This document shows positions 8,104-14,550 of a DNA stretch of 33,605 nt, piece by piece. The notes below the pieces were generated by a model, which did no database searches, was not told the DNA's origin, and worked only from the letters and a program-made list of their open reading frames with translations. Position 1 is the stretch's first letter. The number at the start of each line of letters is the position of its first letter. The position numbers and the translations under genes were made by a program. Source of the stretch: Akkermansiaceae bacterium UBA4589. GTDB lineage: Bacteria > Verrucomicrobiota > Verrucomicrobiia > Verrucomicrobiales > Akkermansiaceae. The stretch is from contig DGJT01000010.1 of NCBI GenBank assembly GCA_002387565.1, positions 1 through 33,605 of the forward strand, read 5' to 3'.

Positions 8104-8973
8104 ATGGAGATTCAATCTATCAATTTAGGCATTATTGGTTGCGGTAATATGGCACAAGCTCTCATCAAAGGCTGTCTTATTAAAAATCAAACAGAAGCAA
8201 CAGGAGTTGAAATTGATGCATTATCATTGTTAAGCAAATCTGGAGTGAGAGCTCAACAGTTTGCAGACGAGCTCGATTCAGAACTGGCGATTAAAGCTAT
8301 AGTAGCACAGAGTCTAGTCGATATTGTAGCTCAAAGTGATGTGTTACTGTTGGCTGTAAAACCGCAGCAAATTGAATCAGTGCTCATTGAGTTAGAGTCT
8401 ATCATCGCTAAGCTAGATGGTAAAAAAGCGAGTGACTATCTACTCATCTCTGTGGCGGCAGGAATTACACTTGGAGCTTTAGAGCGTCCGTTTACAAATG
8501 AAATTAGAGCTGTGCGTGTGATGCCTAACACGCCATCTTTAGTCAGTGCTGGAGCTGCGGGCTATAGCCTAGGATCTACAGCAACAAGTAAGGATAAACT
8601 TATAGTTGACAGTCTTTTAAAAAGTGTCGGTTACGCAGTAGAAGTAGAAGAGTCATTGCTAGATCCACTCACGGCTATCTCAGGTAGTGGCCCCGCTTAT
8701 GTGTTCCGAATGCTCGAAGCGATGATGGCTGCAGGTGAGTCTGTAGGGTTATCTCCGGAATTATCAAAAGAGTTAAGTTTGCATACTTTTTATGGAGCTT
8801 CTCTTATGGCTCTAAAATCTTCTGATACTCCAGAAGAGCTCAGAATTAAAGTCACTTCACCTAATGGCACAACAGCAGCCGCACTGGATTCATTCAACCA
8901 ATCAAAAATTGATGAGGTATTTCAAGCTGCGATTACAGCTGCGGCTAAGCGAGCTCAAGAATTAGCCCAATAA
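8104..8973 (+). CDS. proC: Pyrroline-5-carboxylate reductase
   Basis: Catalyses the last step of proline synthesis, NAD(P)H-dependent reduction of 1-pyrroline-5-carboxylate. The 289 residues show the Rossmann start LGIIGCGNMAQALIKG, LLAVKPQQ, VRVMPNTPSLVSAG, the substrate-site helix AISGSGPAYVF with MAAGESVGLS, and VTSPNGTTAAAL. The last is usually VTSPGGTT; the Gly to Asn change is conservative in position and is probably neutral. Length is normal or slightly long because of a 20-residue insert (around residues 55-75) between the first strands. It lies 13 bases behind the deacetylase gene; a candidate promoter for the following lipoprotein gene begins just after its stop. Confidence 0.95.
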   Translation: MEIQSINLGIIGCGNMAQALIKGCLIKNQTEATGVEIDALSLLSKSGVRAQQFADELDSELAIKAIVAQSLVDIVAQSDVLLLAVKPQQIESVLIELESIIAKLDGKKASDYLLISVAAGITLGALERPFTNEIRAVRVMPNTPSLVSAGAAGYSLGSTATSKDKLIVDSLLKSVGYAVEVEESLLDPLTAISGSGPAYVFRMLEAMMAAGESVGLSPELSKELSLHTFYGASLMALKSSDTPEELRIKVTSPNGTTAAALDSFNQSKIDEVFQAAITAAAKRAQELAQ

Positions 8974-8976
8974 TAT

Positions 8977-9005
8977 TTGACTAACCAAAAGACTTAAACC
9001 ATAGT
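8977..9005 (+). promoter_or_regulatory. Probable promoter of the bamD-like gene
   Basis: TTGACT (8977-8982), a 17-base spacer, and CATAGT (9000-9005). The expected transcription start, about 7 bases further on, coincides with the ATG at 9013, which would give a leaderless or nearly leaderless mRNA. Confidence 0.4.
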
Positions 9006-9012
9006 TCCACAT

Positions 9013-10080
9013 ATGAAATTAGCCAATTTTACACTTTCTTTAGCTTTAATCTCGAGCTTAACACTGCTAACTAGTTGTCATTTAACTAAGCATGATGTTT
9101 TATTAGAAAAAAAAGACCTTAATGAAGCTCAAGTCACCAGTAAAGCAGAAGAACTTTATAACGAAGGCAAAGAAGCTCAAGCTAAAGGCAAAAGCAGCAA
9201 GGCTATCAAAGCGTACAAAGAGATTCAGCGTAAATACCCTACGACTATTTATAGTGCCGAAGCTCTCTGGAATTTAGCAGAGCTCCAAATCAAAAGCGAA
9301 GAAGACTATAAAGATGGTTTTGATACCTTAGAAATGCTGATTAATCGCTTTCCTCAGTCCAAGTACAGTGCCAAGGCTATTTATAAACAAAGAGAAATTA
9401 TCAAATCTGTAGTGTCAGGAGATTTTGAAAACTCTATTTTTGGTTTATTTAAGGTTAATTTTCCTATGGACATCACACTTGATATGATTGAAAAATCTAT
9501 CAAACACGCCCCTAAATCTAATTATGCAGCTGAAACTATTTATAATTTAGCACGCTATTATGATGATCAAAAAGGTGATTATGTGAACTCAATGTTTTAT
9601 GACAAGCGAATCCTTACTGAATACCCCAATAGTAAGGAGGCTCCTAAGGCTCAGTATCATATCAGTCAGTCTTTGCTTAAGCAGTCGCTCAAAGGCAGTC
9701 ACAACCCAGCTACACTCAGAGCAGCTCTCAACTCATACAATGCCTTTCTAAGCCTCTACCCTAAACATGCCTTGGTTAAGCAAGCGAAAAAAGATGTTAA
9801 GCAAGTTAAAACTCTCATTATTGAGCGTTATGAACTCGTTGCTGACTTTTATAGAGCCAAAAACGATATTCCAGCAGCGAATGTTTATTACACAATCATT
9901 ACAAAGGAAGCAAGCAAAGGCTCAGATGAATATAAACGTGCACAGCATTTTCTTAAAACTCCTAATGAGCCACTTCCTACTGAGCTAGTTAAGACTAAGC
10001 CTAAGAAAGTTTCTGATAAGGACGCAAGCTGGATTGAGGCCTTTTTACCTACAGGTGAGGGCTATGGTGTTAGCTTTTAA
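9013..10080 (+). CDS. BamD/YfiO-like outer-membrane assembly lipoprotein
   Basis: The 355-residue product has a lipoprotein signal peptide with lipobox LLTSC (lipidated Cys at 22) and then tetratricopeptide helices. AEELYNEGKEAQAKGKSSKA and IQRKYPTTIYSAEALWNLAE give the BamD/YfiO pattern, repeated as INRFPQSKYSAKAIY, APKSNYAAETIYNLARYY and LTEYPNSKEAPKAQY. BamD is the essential lipoprotein of the BAM complex, which inserts beta-barrels into the outer membrane. The protein is about 100 residues longer than E. coli BamD, with an extra repeat and a C-terminal tail, so a related TPR lipoprotein role remains possible. It overlaps the LptE-like gene by one base (TAATG), a sign of translational coupling and of joint work in outer-membrane assembly. 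Confidence 0.75.
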   Translation: MKLANFTLSLALISSLTLLTSCHLTKHDVLLEKKDLNEAQVTSKAEELYNEGKEAQAKGKSSKAIKAYKEIQRKYPTTIYSAEALWNLAELQIKSEEDYKDGFDTLEMLINRFPQSKYSAKAIYKQREIIKSVVSGDFENSIFGLFKVNFPMDITLDMIEKSIKHAPKSNYAAETIYNLARYYDDQKGDYVNSMFYDKRILTEYPNSKEAPKAQYHISQSLLKQSLKGSHNPATLRAALNSYNAFLSLYPKHALVKQAKKDVKQVKTLIIERYELVADFYRAKNDIPAANVYYTIITKEASKGSDEYKRAQHFLKTPNEPLPTELVKTKPKKVSDKDASWIEAFLPTGEGYGVSF

Positions 10081-10664
10081 TGAATTTGATTATGATAGCA
10101 TCATCTAAGTTTACTCATTGCTCTAGCAGAATTTTTGCTATAGTTGCTGTATTCATGATTAATGCCTGTTCGTTTTACCAAGTAGGGCAGCAGAAGCCGA
10201 GCGAACTAGAAGAAGTTCAATCTATTTATATTGCGACTCCAGTTGTCGCTATTAACCCGACAATCACCCAAGCTCCTATTTATTTTAAAAATCACCTGCA
10301 TACGGCGCTCATGCATAAAGCACCTTACCAATTAGCAAGCAAAGATACAGCTGATGCCACATTGATTATCAAAATTAGTGATCAAAGCACCAATACTATT
10401 CAAAGGTCAAATGACAATCTACTTAGAGGTAGCGCTTACAAGTTAAAATTAAAATCAACATGGAAAGTGGTTAAAGGAAACCAAATCCTGTTATCTGGAA
10501 CTATTAATGAAGAAGCCTTATTTGTCGCTCAAGATCCTAATAATACAAATAATCTAACTACTCTTGAGCGCAGTTCTTGGACATTAGCTCACCAAGAAGC
10601 CGTCAAACAAGCATTAGAGAGTATTTCTAATAAAGTAGCTACGGAGTTAATGCTCAATTTTTAA
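10080..10664 (+). CDS. LptE-like LPS-assembly lipoprotein
   Basis: The 194-residue product has a basic N-terminus, a hydrophobic stretch (FAIVAVFMINA) and a lipobox Cys at about 30, followed by SFYQVGQQKP. This Cys-x-x-Y-x-(L/V)-G start, then VQSIYIATP and a DATLIIKI strand, matches LptE, which plugs the LptD barrel and helps deliver lipopolysaccharide to the outer leaflet. The family is very divergent and assignment rests on the N-terminal pattern, size and context. The preceding BamD-like gene overlaps by one base and rsmI follows 22 bases later. Two ATGs near the start (residues 1 and 5) are both usable. Confidence 0.65.
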   Translation: MNLIMIASSKFTHCSSRIFAIVAVFMINACSFYQVGQQKPSELEEVQSIYIATPVVAINPTITQAPIYFKNHLHTALMHKAPYQLASKDTADATLIIKISDQSTNTIQRSNDNLLRGSAYKLKLKSTWKVVKGNQILLSGTINEEALFVAQDPNNTNNLTTLERSSWTLAHQEAVKQALESISNKVATELMLNF

Positions 10665-10686
10665 TAGCTAAGCTCATTATAAAACC

Positions 10687-11364
10687 ATGGTTGAATATGC
10701 ACTCTACGTAGTACCAACACCCATTGGTAATTTAGGCGATATGAGCCTACGTAGTGTAGAAATACTTCAATCTGTCGACCTTATCCTCTGCGAGGACACT
10801 AGGCAGAGCGGTAGATTGCTTAAGCATTACGAGATAGACACACCACTACGCAGTTATCATGAGCATAACGAGCAAAAAATTACTGAACAGCTCGTAGCAC
10901 AACTCCAAGAAGGCACGACCATGGCCATCATCACTGATGCAGGTATGCCTAGTATCTCAGATCCTGGTTATAGGCTTATCAACGCCTGTCAAGAGCAGGG
11001 GATTAGCTACACGGTCATTCCAGGCCCATCTGCGGTCATAACCGCGCTTGTAGGCTCAGGTATGGCCTGTCATCATTTTGAATTTGCAGGTTTCCTCAAT
11101 ATCAAAAAAGGCAAGCGCACAACTCAATTAGAGCAGGCGATAGCAGACACTCACACTCATATTTTCTTTGAATCTCCACACAGACTCCTCGGCACACTGG
11201 AAATACTCAGTAAACTAGCACCAGAGCATCCCATCTGCGTCGCCCGCGAACTGACGAAAAAATTTGAGACTTATCATAAAGGCACAAGCCAAGAGATATA
11301 TGAGTATTTCTCGGAACGCTCGATTAAGGGAGAGATTGTCCTCTTGGTGGGAGCAGCTAATTAA
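10687..11364 (+). CDS. rsmI: 16S rRNA 2'-O-ribose C1402 methyltransferase
   Basis: RsmI methylates the ribose of C1402 in the 16S rRNA decoding centre using S-adenosylmethionine. The 225 residues show LYVVPTPIGNLGDMSLR at the N-terminus, the ICEDTR-type motif as LCEDTRQSGRLLKHY, ITDAGMPSISDPGYRL, VIPGPSAVITAL and FFESPHRL, all typical of the tetrapyrrole-methylase fold. It ends at GEIVLLVGAAN and so lacks the C-terminal extension of about 50 residues found in E. coli RsmI; short forms occur in several phyla, so the gene looks intact. It is the last gene of the plus-strand run; a structured repeat begins two bases after its stop. Confidence 0.93.
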   Translation: MVEYALYVVPTPIGNLGDMSLRSVEILQSVDLILCEDTRQSGRLLKHYEIDTPLRSYHEHNEQKITEQLVAQLQEGTTMAIITDAGMPSISDPGYRLINACQEQGISYTVIPGPSAVITALVGSGMACHHFEFAGFLNIKKGKRTTQLEQAIADTHTHIFFESPHRLLGTLEILSKLAPEHPICVARELTKKFETYHKGTSQEIYEYFSERSIKGEIVLLVGAAN

Positions 11365-11365
11365 C

Positions 11366-11556
11366 TAAAACGGCTCTTTTGGCGCTGGAGCGATTTATTT
11401 CGACCTTTCGCTGTGCTCGAGTAGCTATTGCCTACACTGTGCGCCACGAGTCTCTATAAACCGCTCCAACATCCAAAACCGTGATAGTTGAAATTATCAG
11501 CTAATCACTTAGCTCGTTTTATGGAGTAGTTAAGTGATTAATAAAGACAGCTATTC
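11366..11556 (+). repeat. 191-bp direct repeat, copy 1, upstream of yefM-yoeB
   Basis: Identical to 12381-12571 except at two positions (A at 11469, T at 11488), with no gaps. Its first part (11366-11482) is a full hairpin-family member: left arm ACGG, TTTTGG, TGGAGCGATTTAT (to 11398) pairs with right arm ATAAACCGCTCCA, CCAAAA, CCGT (11456-11482) around a 57-base head. Two further hairpins follow: TAGTTGA/TCAGCTA (11485-11503) and the perfect TAATCACTTA/TAAGTGATTA (11502-11511, 11531-11540). It begins two bases after the rsmI stop. Confidence 0.95.
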
Positions 11557-11577
11557 TTATCATCCATGGCTTTGTTC

Positions 11578-11684
11578 TTTAAGGTTCGCAGTAGGTTTAT
11601 CCTGTCGTTATGGTACTCCACGCTCTGCGAAATGCATGCCTACGGCATGAGAAGAAGGTGTGCAGTCTACAGCTTCACCTTAAA
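11578..11684 (+). repeat. Hairpin-family member with long loop
   Basis: TTTAAGG (11578-11584) and CCTTAAA (11678-11684) enclose 93 bases. Just inside lie TTCGCAGTAGGT and CTACAGCTTCACC, the conserved head strands. The minus-strand sequence at 13388-13440 contains the same flanks, but without about 68 central bases and with arms TTTGAGG/CCTCAAA. The centre holds its own palindrome, GCATGCCTACGGCATG-like, around 11635-11649. In the corresponding place after the second 191-bp copy this whole hairpin is absent. Confidence 0.75.
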
Positions 11685-11748
11685 TGCCTAGCATCTTAAT
11701 CAATCTAAAAGTTTCATTCTCTTGATCAAACTTTATTTTTTCAAGCAT
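11680..11748 (-). pseudogene. Remnant of the 3' end of the cyclase-like gene
   Basis: On the minus strand this reads LEKIKFDQENE and continues to a stop at 11680. It matches the last residues LEKINLNQED of the intact gene at 12615-13343, and the DNA similarity runs on past that gene's stop to about 12583. No upstream coding part is present, so it is a fragment left by duplication or recombination, beside copy 1 of the 191-bp repeat exactly as the intact gene lies beside copy 2. Confidence 0.65.
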
Positions 11749-11754
11749 ATTTAT

Positions 11755-11770
11755 ATACACTCCGCTTGTT
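11755..11770 (+). repeat. Fragment of the hairpin-family head
   Basis: ATACACTCCGCTTGTT matches the 3' head strand of the family, CTACACTCCGCTTCAC, as found in the purH-linked member. The matching 5' strand is not visible, so this looks like a broken half element. Confidence 0.4.
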
Positions 11771-11816
11771 GCATGAAGTGGGCTAAAGCTTGTGTTTGAG
11801 TATCTCGAATTAATTA

Positions 11817-11843
11817 TTGACAGAATTCTGACACAATTATAAA
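11817..11843 (+). promoter_or_regulatory. Promoter and probable operator of yefM-yoeB
   Basis: A perfect TTGACA (11817-11822) and TATAAA (11838-11843) are 15 bases apart. The 10-base palindrome CAGAATTCTG (11821-11830) overlaps the -35 box and spacer, where the YefM or YefM-YoeB complex would be expected to repress its own operon. The start codon lies 8 bases after the -10 box, so the leader is very short. Confidence 0.6.
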
Positions 11844-11851
11844 GTGGGTTT

Positions 11852-12103
11852 ATGAAATTAATGAATTATACAGAAGCTCGCAATGGTTTAGCGGAAGCTA
11901 TGCGTCATACCATAGAGGACAAAGACCCTATTACAATTACTCGTAATGGCCAAGGGGCTGTAGTTATGATGGCAGAAGACGAGTACCTCTCTATGCAAGA
12001 GACATTACACCTGCTTTCAACTCCTGCTAACGCTGATAGAATAAGAAAAGGTTTAGCTGAATACGCAGCAGGTGAATTTATAGAGCAAGAGCTATGCGAG
12101 TAA
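11852..12103 (+). CDS. yefM: Antitoxin of the YefM/Phd family
   Basis: The 83-residue antitoxin begins MKLMNYTEARNGLAEAM and contains DPITITRNGQGAVVMMAEDEYLSMQETLHLL, the standard YefM dimer and DNA-binding fold. The C-terminal part (STPANADRIRKGLAEYAAG onward) is the expected toxin-binding segment. YefM neutralises YoeB and represses the operon; the palindrome at 11821-11830 is a likely operator. The stop overlaps the toxin start by 10 bases. Met at residue 4 is a possible alternative start. Confidence 0.93.
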   Translation: MKLMNYTEARNGLAEAMRHTIEDKDPITITRNGQGAVVMMAEDEYLSMQETLHLLSTPANADRIRKGLAEYAAGEFIEQELCE

Positions 12104-12357
12104 TGTGGCTCAAAGACGCTTGGGATGATTATATTTACTGGCAGAAACAAGACCCTAAAATATTAACAAGAATCAACTCTCTTATTAAAGAGACACAGCG
12201 TCAACCATTCACAGGTCTAGGCAAACCTGAACCTTTGCGTAGTAATCTAAGTGGTTGGTGGTCTAGGCGCATTAGTAGAGAGCACCGCCTCGTCTATAAA
12301 GTAGAGAATGATAATCTTATTATTATGCAGTGTAGGTTTCATTATGATGATAAGTAA
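12094..12357 (+). CDS. yoeB: Toxin of the YoeB family (ribosome-dependent mRNA endonuclease)
   Basis: YoeB binds the ribosomal A site and cuts mRNA when freed from YefM. The 87 residues include AWDDYIYWQKQDPKILTRIN, GLGKPEPLRSNLSGWWSRRI, EHRLVYKV and CRFHYDD at the C-terminus. The catalytic candidates are all present: Glu in GKPEPL, Arg in SRRI, and the His near the end. It overlaps yefM by 10 bases; a second ATG at 12103 would give a TAATG junction and a toxin three residues shorter. The pair is bracketed by the 191-bp direct repeats, the second beginning 23 bases after the stop. Confidence 0.93.
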   Translation: MRVMWLKDAWDDYIYWQKQDPKILTRINSLIKETQRQPFTGLGKPEPLRSNLSGWWSRRISREHRLVYKVENDNLIIMQCRFHYDDK

Positions 12358-12380
12358 TCAATATAAGAGCAAAGGTGCAG

Positions 12381-12571
12381 TAAAACGGCTCTTTTGGCGC
12401 TGGAGCGATTTATTTCGACCTTTCGCTGTGCTCGAGTAGCTATTGCCTACACTGTGCGCCACGAGTCTCTATAAACCGCTCCAGCATCCAAAACCGTGAT
12501 AGCTGAAATTATCAGCTAATCACTTAGCTCGTTTTATGGAGTAGTTAAGTGATTAATAAAGACAGCTATTC
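12381..12571 (+). repeat. 191-bp direct repeat, copy 2, downstream of yoeB
   Basis: Matches 11366-11556 at 189 of 191 positions. Both differences improve pairing in this copy: G at 12484 extends the main stem to GCTGGAGCG/CGCTCCAGC, and C at 12503 makes TAGCTGA/TCAGCTA (12500-12518) a perfect 7-bp stem. The perfect 10-bp stem TAATCACTTA/TAAGTGATTA lies at 12517-12526 and 12546-12555. The repeat ends 43 bases from the stop codon of the convergent gene at 12615. Confidence 0.95.
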
Positions 12572-12614
12572 GTTTTGTTCTCTAAACGTCTAGAATCTTA
12601 ACCAATCTAAACGT

Positions 12615-13343
12615 TTAATCCTCTTGATTGAGGTTTATTTTTTCAAGCTGTTCTAAAACTTTCAAAGTGTTATCTAAGTAAAGTCTAGGTTTACCTCTTA
12701 CGTTTAAATATAGTTGCTTTAAATCATCTTGTAATAATTTAAAAGAGCTACCATCTTTATTATTTTCATAACGTGATTCACGATATGAACGCAAAAAATT
12801 TATATTTCGATGTTTGATTACACCTGATTTTAGAGGTGTATCTAATTCAGGTATAAGTATACAGTTTTTTAATAAATCATTCTTTAATAGATAATTATCA
12901 ATACTATGATGAGCAACGACACCAAGATAATGCACTTCATTTTCTTCTAATAAATAAGCATCTATTAATGCTTGCCCAAAATAAATTTGACGTTTTTCAT
13001 CAAATGTAATTTCCCCATAAGCTAAAGCTCCTTTTATAGGTATTTCTAAAGGGTAAATAGAATCTTTAATTATAGCTCTTATAGCTACTGTCATAATAAC
13101 ATAAGTTTCATATTTATTGTCTTTAGAAAAAATAAATATAGAATCTGAAAACATTATAACTTTTATACTTGGGCTTACCTCATTGAGTCCCGTTTTCACT
13201 GCATTAAGCAGCTTCAACTTTTGGTAAACTTCATTATGAGTAGAATTAACTACTCTATCTTTAAACCCTAGGATATCTAAGCAAGCAACAAACCTTTCAC
13301 AGGTTACTTCCCATTTATCATCTGTTTCATTTGTTTTACTCAT
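12615..13343 (-). CDS. Uncharacterised protein with class III nucleotide cyclase-like motifs
   Basis: The family is not known to me by name. The 242-residue soluble product shows, in order, FVACLDILGFKDRV (D23), KVIMFSDSIFIFS (D67), IPIKGALAYGEI (101-112) and YFGQALIDAYLLE (121-133). These resemble the class III adenylate/guanylate cyclase layout: a metal-binding Asp in F-x-D-I-x-G-F, a second Asp on the next hairpin, a Gly-rich strand, and the G-x-A-(V/L)-N-x-A-x-R-L helix. The Asn and Arg of that last motif are Ile and Leu here, so activity is uncertain. The remaining 110 residues are not recognised. The gene is clearly more AT-rich than its neighbours and lies between hairpin repeats, both signs of transfer. 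No effector gene of a cyclic-nucleotide defence type is adjacent. Confidence 0.55.
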   Translation of the reverse strand: MSKTNETDDKWEVTCERFVACLDILGFKDRVVNSTHNEVYQKLKLLNAVKTGLNEVSPSIKVIMFSDSIFIFSKDNKYETYVIMTVAIRAIIKDSIYPLEIPIKGALAYGEITFDEKRQIYFGQALIDAYLLEENEVHYLGVVAHHSIDNYLLKNDLLKNCILIPELDTPLKSGVIKHRNINFLRSYRESRYENNKDGSSFKLLQDDLKQLYLNVRGKPRLYLDNTLKVLEQLEKINLNQED

Positions 13344-13368
13344 TTTTTCTATTTTTTAACTTAGGGAA

Positions 13369-13471
13369 AGAGGTTTGAGGTTGCTTTAGATGCTAGGCGT
13401 TTGAGGTGAAGCTGTAGAGACCTACTGCGAGCCTCAAAGAATAACGCAGATGAAGTAATCATCAGACCTCT
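13369..13471 (-). repeat. Compact hairpin-family member behind moaC
   Basis: Arms TTTGAGG (13400-13406) and CCTCAAA (13432-13438) enclose a 25-base head; read on the minus strand the head gives CTCGCAGTAGG and CTACAGCTTCACC. An outer AGAGGT/ACCTCT pair nests the structure out to 13369-13471. It begins directly at the moaC stop and points in the direction of moaC. Its flank GCCTAGCATCT is shared with the member at 11578-11684. Confidence 0.7.
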
Positions 13472-13990
13472 CTACGTTGCTTTATAATCTCCGCTCTTAC
13501 CTCCAGTTTTTAAGATAAGCTTGGTATCTGAGATTCTAATACCCTTGTCTGCGCCTTTGCACATGTCGTAGATGGTGAGCGCGGCGACGGAGGCTGCGGT
13601 GAGGGCTTCCATTTCGATGCCTGTTTTACTCACGGTGGTGGCTGTGGTGGTGATGGTGACTTCGTAGTCTCCGGTGATTTCTATGTCTACTTGGCAATCA
13701 TCAATAAGGATGTTGTGACATAGGGGGATTAGATTGGCTGTTTGTTTGGAGCCCATGACACCTGCAAGAATAGCTGTTTGGAAGACTGAGCCTTTCTTGC
13801 TAAAGATGTCGTTGTTTTTGCTCTGGATACTTTCTTTGAGTAAATCCGTGCTAAAGATGAGTTTGCTCTGAGCGATAGCTATACGTTTGGTTTCTTGTTT
13901 GTCAGACACATCTACCATGCTGGCTTTGCCATCTTGGTCGATGTGGGTGAGTTTGCTTGATTTCTTATTTGGTTTTTTAGGTAGAGCCAT
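13472..13990 (-). CDS. moaC: Cyclic pyranopterin monophosphate synthase
   Basis: MoaC acts with MoaA in the first stage of molybdenum cofactor synthesis, making cyclic pyranopterin monophosphate from the MoaA product. The 172 residues include LTHIDQDGKASMVDVSDK, AGVMGSKQTANLIPLCHN, and TGIEMEALTAASVAALTIYD followed by MCKGADK, matching the family through its active site. A Lys-rich N-terminal stretch of about 14 residues precedes the domain. It is the last gene of pdxJ-ruvC-moaC on the minus strand; the 37-base gap to ruvC holds a 14-bp tandem repeat. No other moa gene is in the window. Confidence 0.95.
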   Translation of the reverse strand: MALPKKPNKKSSKLTHIDQDGKASMVDVSDKQETKRIAIAQSKLIFSTDLLKESIQSKNNDIFSKKGSVFQTAILAGVMGSKQTANLIPLCHNILIDDCQVDIEITGDYEVTITTTATTVSKTGIEMEALTAASVAALTIYDMCKGADKGIRISDTKLILKTGGKSGDYKAT

Positions 13991-13996
13991 GGCTTT

Positions 13997-14024
13997 TTAG
14001 AATGGAGAATTGAGAATGGAGAAT
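13997..14024. repeat. 14-bp tandem repeat between ruvC and moaC
   Basis: TTAGAATGGAGAAT (13997-14010) is followed at once by TGAGAATGGAGAAT (14011-14024), with one difference. It fills most of the gap between the two genes and may be a slippage product. A looser sequence of the same character (GGAAAGTGGAAAATTGATAA) precedes pdxJ at about 15325-15344. Confidence 0.6.
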
Positions 14025-14027
14025 AAA

Positions 14028-14534
14028 TTAGATAAGGCGGGGTTTGAGGATAGACTGCTTCAATGGGTCTTGTCTGCTCAGATGGGCATGAGCAATAGCA
14101 AGGGCATCAGCAGCGTCTGATTGAGGGGTTTCCTCTAACTTATAGAGCAAGCGAGCCATGAAGGCGACTTGGTCTTTATTAGCGTTGCCTTTGCCTGTGA
14201 CTGATTTTTTGACTTCTTTGGGTGAGTATTCGTAGATATCGAGTTCGTATTTAGCACCTGCGATAAGGGCAGGGCCTCTAGATGATCCCATGCTAATCGC
14301 GGTTTTGAAAGACTGCACAAAAATGATGCCTTCGATAGCTATGTCATTAATTTGCCACTTTTCAATAAGTTGGCAAATTTGCTCGTAGATTTGATGCAGT
14401 GCAATAGAAGACTTATGTTTGACAGGGATAGAAATACAACCAAAGTCTAAGGCTTTAATGACATTGTCTGCGCCAATTTCAGCTACAGCGTATCCTGTGT
14501 TTCTAATGGCAGGGTCTATAGCTAATACTCTCAT
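14028..14534 (-). CDS. ruvC: Holliday junction resolvase RuvC
   Basis: RuvC is the endonuclease that cuts Holliday junctions delivered by RuvAB during recombinational repair. The 168 residues have the four acidic catalytic positions of the RNase H-like fold: D7 in MRVLAIDPAIRNTGYAV, E68 in IAIEGIIF, and D140 and D143 in QSDAADALAIAHAH. SVTGKGNANKDQVAFM is also typical. Its 5' end lies 16 bases behind pdxJ and its stop is 37 bases before moaC. ruvA and ruvB are not in the window. Confidence 0.95.
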   Translation of the reverse strand: MRVLAIDPAIRNTGYAVAEIGADNVIKALDFGCISIPVKHKSSIALHQIYEQICQLIEKWQINDIAIEGIIFVQSFKTAISMGSSRGPALIAGAKYELDIYEYSPKEVKKSVTGKGNANKDQVAFMARLLYKLEETPQSDAADALAIAHAHLSRQDPLKQSILKPRLI

Positions 14535-14550
14535 TATCTCTTAATTAGGC

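Larger units (their letters stand above)
11365..11851. other. Gene-free accessory region between rsmI and yefM
   Basis: These 487 bases hold, in order: copy 1 of the 191-bp direct repeat (11366-11556), a long-loop member of the hairpin family (11578-11684), a remnant of the 3' end of the cyclase-like gene (11680-11748, minus strand), a fragment of the hairpin head (11755-11770), and the yefM promoter. No intact gene is seen. Confidence 0.8.

Noticed and set aside
11366..12571. Integron attC sites and gene cassettes
   Set aside because: Hairpins with bulges at gene 3' ends recall attC, but no GTTRRRY/RYYYAAC core boxes are found at the stem bases, no integrase is in the window, and several sites follow housekeeping genes.
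11366..12571. Insertion sequence or composite transposon around yefM-yoeB
   Set aside because: No transposase is encoded inside or beside the repeats, and no target-site duplication could be seen at their ends.
12615..13343. Complete Pycsar or CBASS defence operon
   Set aside because: The cyclase-like protein lacks the usual Asn/Arg pair in its last motif, and no effector (membrane, TIR, nuclease or phospholipase) gene lies beside it.
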